From Planctomycetota bacterium (GTDB lineage Bacteria; Planctomycetota; UBA8108; UBA1146; JAJFFE01), in the NCBI GenBank assembly GCA_020425835.1, contig JAGQRC010000003.1, positions 1 through 27,735 on the forward strand: a DNA stretch of 27,735 bases, written 5' to 3'. Every line of letters starts with the position of its first letter. The first letter of the stretch is position 1. Shown here in pieces: positions 23,542 through 27,735 of this stretch. The translations under genes and the position numbers were made by a program. The notes beneath the pieces are model-generated. The model saw only the letters and a program-made list of their open reading frames with translations. It did no database searches and was not told the DNA's origin.

Positions 23542-24921
23542 CTACGGGAGAATCGTCACCCTTCCCCCGGTGGTCGCCGGACTGAAACTCAACCCGAGGG
23601 TGTCCGAGAAGACAATGTCGACGGGGAACGGCCCGCCCGGCGGGGGGAGCTCGATCGACGAGCAGAAGTCGATCGGCACCTCACCGGGCACCGCCGTCGG
23701 CGAGATCTCGTAGTCGACCGCGATCACCTGGATGCCGATCCCCGGGTCGAGGAACGAGGCTCCGAGGAAGTCGATGATGATCCCGCAGGTCAGGCCATCG
23801 ACGCCGAGGGTGATCCCCACGAAGTCGGGAGCGAGCGGCTGGAGCGACGAGCCGAGCATGTCTCCGGGCAGCGAGACGATGCCCAGCTGCGCCGGATCGT
23901 GACAGAGCCCGAACGACACTCCGGACAGGTCCTGCTCGGAGTTCATCACGACGCCACACTCGACGACGTCGCCGGGATGTCCGGAGGCGCTCGTCGCCAG
24001 GAGCTCCGGCCCTCCATACATGGTGATGATTCCGACGTCGGTGATCATCCCATCCTGCGGAACGATGCCGGTGATGCTCGCGACGTAGTCCTGAGCTCCG
24101 CCGATCAGCGAAGCATTGATGGTCAGGTTGCCCTGGTCGGACGGGACACCGGGGAGGGAGAAGAACCCGTTCGCGTCGGAGACGGTGGAGAGCGCCGTCG
24201 ATTGGACCTCCACCGTCACCCCCGGAAGGATGTCGCCGTTGGCCAACCGCGTGTGCCCCATGACCGTCGTCTGCGGGCTCGCCGGGCGAATCAGCATGGA
24301 TCGCGTCGCCACTCCACCCTCGTTGACGGCGACGATCATGACGTAGCCGACGCCGAGCCCGGAGATCACGCCGTTGTCGTCGATCGATGCGGTGGCGGGG
24401 TTGCTGACCTTGTAGCTCGTCCACGCGGTCGTCGGTGTCACGTCGATCGTGCTTCCGTCGGGGAGCGTGCCCGTGACCGTGACCTGGGCCGTCTGTCCGA
24501 CCTCGATCGTCGGCGAGCTCACGGACATCGCGATGCTCACCGGGAGCGGCGGGGGCGACGTCGTGAAGGTGAAGCTCTCGACTCGGATCGTCGCGCCTTG
24601 GACGACCTTGAACGGTTCGCTGTAGGCGTACTCGGTCTGCCCCGCGACCGTCCGGGTCGCGATCGCTCGCGTCCATTCGTCGGCGAGGAAGTCCGGAGCG
24701 GTGCCCGGACCGCCGGGGCCGAAATTGTCGGTCGCCTGCACGTTCGGGATGCGGAACGACCCGTTCGGATAGATCGGAGCGGTCTGACCGTTGACGGTGA
24801 CCGTCCAAGTGTCGTCGAGAGTGCCGCCGCCGGCGCTGACGAGGCCGGGGATCAGCAGGCAGAAGCCGACCCAAACGAGGAGCCGGGAGAGCGAAGCCGG
24901 AACGGCGTCGGCTCGGTGCAT
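23542..24921 (-). CDS. Secreted Big2 / carboxypeptidase-regulatory / cohesin-like protein
   Basis: The protein has 459 residues. A signal peptide (about 1-30, LLVWVGFCLLIPGLVSA) is followed by an N-terminal beta region (33-120). A bacterial Ig-like Big2 domain follows (about 125-212; VGQTAQVTVTGTLPDGSTIDVT, ATASIDDNGVISGLGVG). Next is a carboxypeptidase regulatory-like domain (about 218-300; LPGVTVEVQSTALSTVSDANGFF). The C-terminal 150 residues resemble a cohesin-like fold: SGHPGDVVECGVVMNS, then LSGVSFGLCHDPAQL, with PGEVPIDF late. ATG 24919-24921 has AGAGGA five bases upstream and opens the signal peptide. An in-frame ATG at 24988-24990 overlaps the HEAT gene stop and also has GGGAG upstream, so a 482-residue form is a real alternative. 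It lacks a dockerin-like end, so it could receive dockerins from its neighbours. Confidence 0.8.
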   Translation of the reverse strand: MHRADAVPASLSRLLVWVGFCLLIPGLVSAGGGTLDDTWTVTVNGQTAPIYPNGSFRIPNVQATDNFGPGGPGTAPDFLADEWTRAIATRTVAGQTEYAYSEPFKVVQGATIRVESFTFTTSPPPLPVSIAMSVSSPTIEVGQTAQVTVTGTLPDGSTIDVTPTTAWTSYKVSNPATASIDDNGVISGLGVGYVMIVAVNEGGVATRSMLIRPASPQTTVMGHTRLANGDILPGVTVEVQSTALSTVSDANGFFSLPGVPSDQGNLTINASLIGGAQDYVASITGIVPQDGMITDVGIITMYGGPELLATSASGHPGDVVECGVVMNSEQDLSGVSFGLCHDPAQLGIVSLPGDMLGSSLQPLAPDFVGITLGVDGLTCGIIIDFLGASFLDPGIGIQVIAVDYEISPTAVPGEVPIDFCSSIELPPPGGPFPVDIVFSDTLGLSFSPATTGGRVTILP

Positions 24922-24986
24922 GGTTTCCTCTGTTCCGTCGAGATGCATGATCGTGTTGTTCTTCGATGAAGGGTTGTCGATCCGGG

Positions 24987-25760
24987 TCATCCTCGCTCCC
25001 GTCCAGCACGAGCCGCCGAGAGCGAGTGGATCAGGTTCTTCAGTTGCGCCTCGTTGATCGGGCCCCGAGCGAAGGGAACCCAGCTCTCCAAGGTCTCGAT
25101 CGCCTTCTTGCTCCGTGTTCCGGCGAAGGCGGCCAGCAGTGTGCGCTGAGTCTCCTCGTCCGCATCCTGGAACGACCGGGTGAGCGACTCGAAGGCCGGG
25201 ATCTCCTTCTTCGCGTCGCCCGTGCCGGTGGAGAGCCCCTCGAAAGCGAGCGCGCTCCGCGCGGCGGCGGCCACGGTTGCGGATTCCGCGGACTTCAACC
25301 CGCGCTCGACCACGCTCCAGCCCGCGGGATCCTTGGCGCGTGCCAAGACCTCCGCGGAGCGGAGCGCCACCGGCGCGCTTCGATCCTCGAGCAACTCGTG
25401 GGCGACCTTCTTCCAGCGAGGTAACGGGTCACCCAGCGCCGCGAGGGTCTCCACCACTTCGATCTGGAGGATCGATGGTTTCGACGTGAGCTGCTTCTCG
25501 AGCGCGGGGATCGCGGACTTCGCGCGCTTCTCGCGCAGGAGGTAGACCGCGCCGACCCGAACGCCGAGCTGTTCGTGGTCGAGAGCGGCGATCACCGCGT
25601 CGAGCGACTCGATGTCGATGCCCGCCGCGGTCAACGGAGCGACGCGTCGCGCGCGAACCAGCTCTTCCTGACCCTTCGCGTCCGCACCGTCGGCGAAACC
25701 GGGAGCGGTCCAGCCGATGATCGCGAGGCCGAGGATCAGGAGGGTCCATTCGATGTTCAT
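24987..25760 (-). CDS. Exported HEAT-repeat protein
   Basis: The protein has 257 residues. The N-terminus (MNIEWTLLILGLAIIGWTAPGFA) is a signal peptide or anchor, cleaved near residue 23. The remainder (about 45-250) is a helical solenoid of HEAT-like repeats, e.g. LDAVIAALDHEQLGVRVGAVYLL, AIPALEKQLTSKPSILQIEVVETLAALGD, VALRSAEVLARAKDPAGWSVVERGL and ETQRTLLAAFAGTRSKKAIETL. Such solenoids bind proteins or peptides; no catalytic motif is seen. GGGAGGACGC precedes ATG 25758-25760, which lies 11 bases after the preceding gene stop. Its own stop lies 65 bases before the next gene, or overlaps it if the longer start is used. It is probably co-transcribed with both. Confidence 0.82.
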   Translation of the reverse strand: MNIEWTLLILGLAIIGWTAPGFADGADAKGQEELVRARRVAPLTAAGIDIESLDAVIAALDHEQLGVRVGAVYLLREKRAKSAIPALEKQLTSKPSILQIEVVETLAALGDPLPRWKKVAHELLEDRSAPVALRSAEVLARAKDPAGWSVVERGLKSAESATVAAAARSALAFEGLSTGTGDAKKEIPAFESLTRSFQDADEETQRTLLAAFAGTRSKKAIETLESWVPFARGPINEAQLKNLIHSLSAARAGRERG

Positions 25761-25771
25761 GCGTCCTCCCC

Positions 25772-27735
25772 TCACGGTGTCGCCGTCGCGGTGCCCGACG
25801 GTGCCGAGTCCCCACCCGGGGCGGCGCCATTCGCGATCACGCGGAAGGTGTAGGCCGTGCCCGTCGTCAGGCCGGTCGCGGTGAACGAGGTCGCACCCGG
25901 GCCGACGGCGCCCGCCGTGGCGAAGCCGGCTCCGGAGCTCTGCTGGACGGTGAAGCCGGTCTCGTTGCAGGAGGTGTCGCTCCAGGTCACGGTGACCGAG
26001 GTCGCGGATGCCGGAGCCGCACCGACACCGGTCGGAACGGTCGGCGCAACGGTCGGCGAGATCGCGGCGAGGAGCGCCGTGTACATCGGGTTGCTCACGC
26101 CGTGGCACGCCACCTCACTGCCGCCGATCTCCGCGGTGTCCGCGGTCTGGTGGAACATCGTGATCGACGTATTCCACGCTGCCATTCGGCTCGCGATCAC
26201 CGCCGCCGCGCTCTGCGTCGCCGGGTTGGTGCAGTCGTAGGCGATCATCTCCGCTTCGACCGCGTTCTCGAAGTTGACCATCTCGGTCGACCAGAACGGC
26301 GCGTTGTAGAAGCGCGTCACGTGACAGTTCTCGTGAGCGAGGGTGATCGACTGACTCCAGTACATCGTTCGCGGCGGACCGGAGGGCACACCGGCTCCCG
26401 GCGGGGTGAGGTCCGCGATGATGTTGCACAGCGACGCCGACGTCACGGAAGGATCGCCGGGGCCCGAGATGTCGGTGCGGCCCAGCGAGTGGACCCCCAA
26501 CAAGTAGGTATGGGTGATCGAGTCGACGCGGAAGCGCCAGTTGGTGCCGTCGAGGTAGGCCGTCACCATGTAGGTCGGCGCGGTGACCCCTTGCTGCCCG
26601 ATCGTGACCACGGTCAACCCGAATGCGGTGGCGGGCACCACCGGGGAACCGCCACTGACCCAGCTCAGCATCGCAGCCGGGTTGGCCGCCGGCAGCGGAT
26701 CCGCGTCGACGACGTGGATGTCGACCTCTTCCGTGTTGTCGCAGACGGCGGTGATGTGGGTGTTCGCCGCGGTCGCTCGCGACACCTTGCGCTCGAGGTT
26801 GTTCGATCCCGCCGTCCCGCCCGTCCAGGTGATCAGGTCGGCCGGGACCGGATTGCACATCGGATTGATCGTCGCGGTGATGATGACGTCGGCGGGCGGC
26901 GGATCGTTCGTCGTGACGTAGCAGTCCATCGAGCCGGGCACCAACGTCGCGTTGGCCACCGTCAATCCGGTCAGCTCGACGGCCGTCGACTGCGCCGGTC
27001 CCACCATCAGGTCGGCAGGGGGACACTCCCGGGCCGCCTTCACCGTCCACGTGCAGGTGTACACGCCGGGTGTCGCCGGGGTGTAGGGGACGGTCATCCC
27101 CATCCCGGACGCGACCGCGGAGCCGTCTCGTTGGATCTCCCACTCGTAGGTCGGGGTGACCGCCGCGATCATCATCGTCGTGGGCGGTTGGCCCTCGCAC
27201 TCCTCGGTCTTCTCGCCGCCGGAGTCGGTCACCGCGGGAGCGGTGAAGGTGACCTGCTGACCGACACAGACGCACTCCTTGCTCACGGTGGCCGAGCCGG
27301 ACGCGGTCAACATGCCGGGATCGGAGCACACCGTGTTGCAGTTCTCGCAGTCACCGGTGACCGAGTACGGCGGGCAGTTGCATCCCCAGCCCGCCTTGGT
27401 GAGACCGGCGCCGGGATCGCTGACGATGTTGAGGCCGTCGGACGTGACGTGTGCCGACGACACGATCTCGAACCGGAAGTTGTCGTGGTTGTAGGTCAGG
27501 AAGTACGCGATCGATCCCGGAGCGAGTCCCGACATGTTCGGGTAGGTGATCGGGAGCGGCGGGGAGAAGAGCGTTCCGGACGGCTGGAGCGTCCAGGCGA
27601 ACGGTGGCGCCGCGCCGTCGGGAATCGGCATCGGGATGTCGTCGTGATGGACTTGGTTCAGCGCGAGGGTCACCGGATTCGTCGGGCTCGCGACCTCGCC
27701 GCTCGGAAGCGTGACGGTGGTGCCGGCTGGGATCT
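25772..27735 (-). CDS. Large exported-type protein with HExxH motif and C-terminal FN3 domain, 5' end beyond the window
   Basis: About 654 residues are visible and the frame stays open to the right edge, so the N-terminus is missing. Three regions appear. The first is a Cys-rich part including CNCPPYSVTGDCENCNTVC (about bases 27305-27385), followed by Ig/PKD-like beta segments (PTYEWEIQRDG...GVYTCTWTVKA). The second is a helical region with LAHENCH (HENCH at 26321-26335) followed by NFENAVEAEMIAYDC and later EIGGSEVACHG; HExxH suggests a zinc metallopeptidase, and the later Glu residues could supply the third ligand. The third is a C-terminal FN3 domain (PTGVGAAPASATSVTVTW...GTAYTFRVIANG). 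The HEAT-repeat gene begins 11 bases after its stop. Protease activity is plausible, not established. A surface-associated function fits the neighbourhood. Confidence 0.75.
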   Translation of the reverse strand, partial: IPAGTTVTLPSGEVASPTNPVTLALNQVHHDDIPMPIPDGAAPPFAWTLQPSGTLFSPPLPITYPNMSGLAPGSIAYFLTYNHDNFRFEIVSSAHVTSDGLNIVSDPGAGLTKAGWGCNCPPYSVTGDCENCNTVCSDPGMLTASGSATVSKECVCVGQQVTFTAPAVTDSGGEKTEECEGQPPTTMMIAAVTPTYEWEIQRDGSAVASGMGMTVPYTPATPGVYTCTWTVKAARECPPADLMVGPAQSTAVELTGLTVANATLVPGSMDCYVTTNDPPPADVIITATINPMCNPVPADLITWTGGTAGSNNLERKVSRATAANTHITAVCDNTEEVDIHVVDADPLPAANPAAMLSWVSGGSPVVPATAFGLTVVTIGQQGVTAPTYMVTAYLDGTNWRFRVDSITHTYLLGVHSLGRTDISGPGDPSVTSASLCNIIADLTPPGAGVPSGPPRTMYWSQSITLAHENCHVTRFYNAPFWSTEMVNFENAVEAEMIAYDCTNPATQSAAAVIASRMAAWNTSITMFHQTADTAEIGGSEVACHGVSNPMYTALLAAISPTVAPTVPTGVGAAPASATSVTVTWSDTSCNETGFTVQQSSGAGFATAGAVGPGATSFTATGLTTGTAYTFRVIANGAAPGGDSAPSGTATATP

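Noticed and set aside
16513..24921. A true cellulosome gene cluster
   Set aside because: There are no glycoside hydrolase catalytic domains, cellulose-binding modules or multi-cohesin scaffoldin. Only the assembly-type modules are similar.
1..27735. Defence system, CRISPR array, prophage or biosynthetic gene cluster
   Set aside because: No nuclease, Cas, phage structural, synthase or transposase motifs were found on either strand.

Overview
The window looks like a piece of a Planctomycetota chromosome. This is inferred from gene content, not from a marker gene. The DNA is GC-rich, almost every gene encodes an exported or membrane-anchored multimodular protein, and two proteins end in the paired dockerin-like calcium loops (RGDANDDG / DANDDGFLD type) that are common on secreted planctomycete proteins. 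Most starts follow a GGGAG-type ribosome binding site. No rRNA, tRNA, CRISPR array, transposase gene or phage gene is visible.

Layout, left to right. A sigma-54-dependent activator (minus strand) runs off the left edge at 1-828. It is divergent from a small exported Lys/Glu-rich protein (1130-1603, plus). Facing that gene is a two-gene minus-strand unit: a secreted lectin/PNGase-F-like/PDZ protein (2297-4180) followed by a KDPG-type aldolase (1634-2275). Divergent from it is a lone exported protein with propeller-like strand repeats (4547-6016, plus), in somewhat lower-GC DNA. From 6357 to the right edge every gene is on the minus strand. In transcription order these are: a partial exported protein with an HExxH motif and an FN3 end; a HEAT-repeat protein; a Big2 / carboxypeptidase-regulatory / cohesin-like protein; a protein of seven FN3-like repeats with a dockerin-like end; a 205-residue membrane protein translationally coupled to a 1260-residue zinc metalloprotease; two membrane-anchored proteins built of carboxypeptidase-regulatory-like Ig modules; and a secreted alpha/alpha-toroid protein followed by an overlapping histidine kinase and OmpR-type regulator.

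The right two thirds of the window appears devoted to building or remodelling an extracytoplasmic surface, with a two-component system that may report on it. Cohesin-like and dockerin-like modules on neighbouring proteins suggest possible calcium-dependent assembly, but binding is inference only.

Two non-coding structures stand out. One is a 163-bp element bounded by perfect 19-bp inverted repeats (13468-13630). The other is a pair of REP-like hairpin repeats (20987-21224). Several intergenic hairpins are plausible terminators. I could not identify promoters with confidence.
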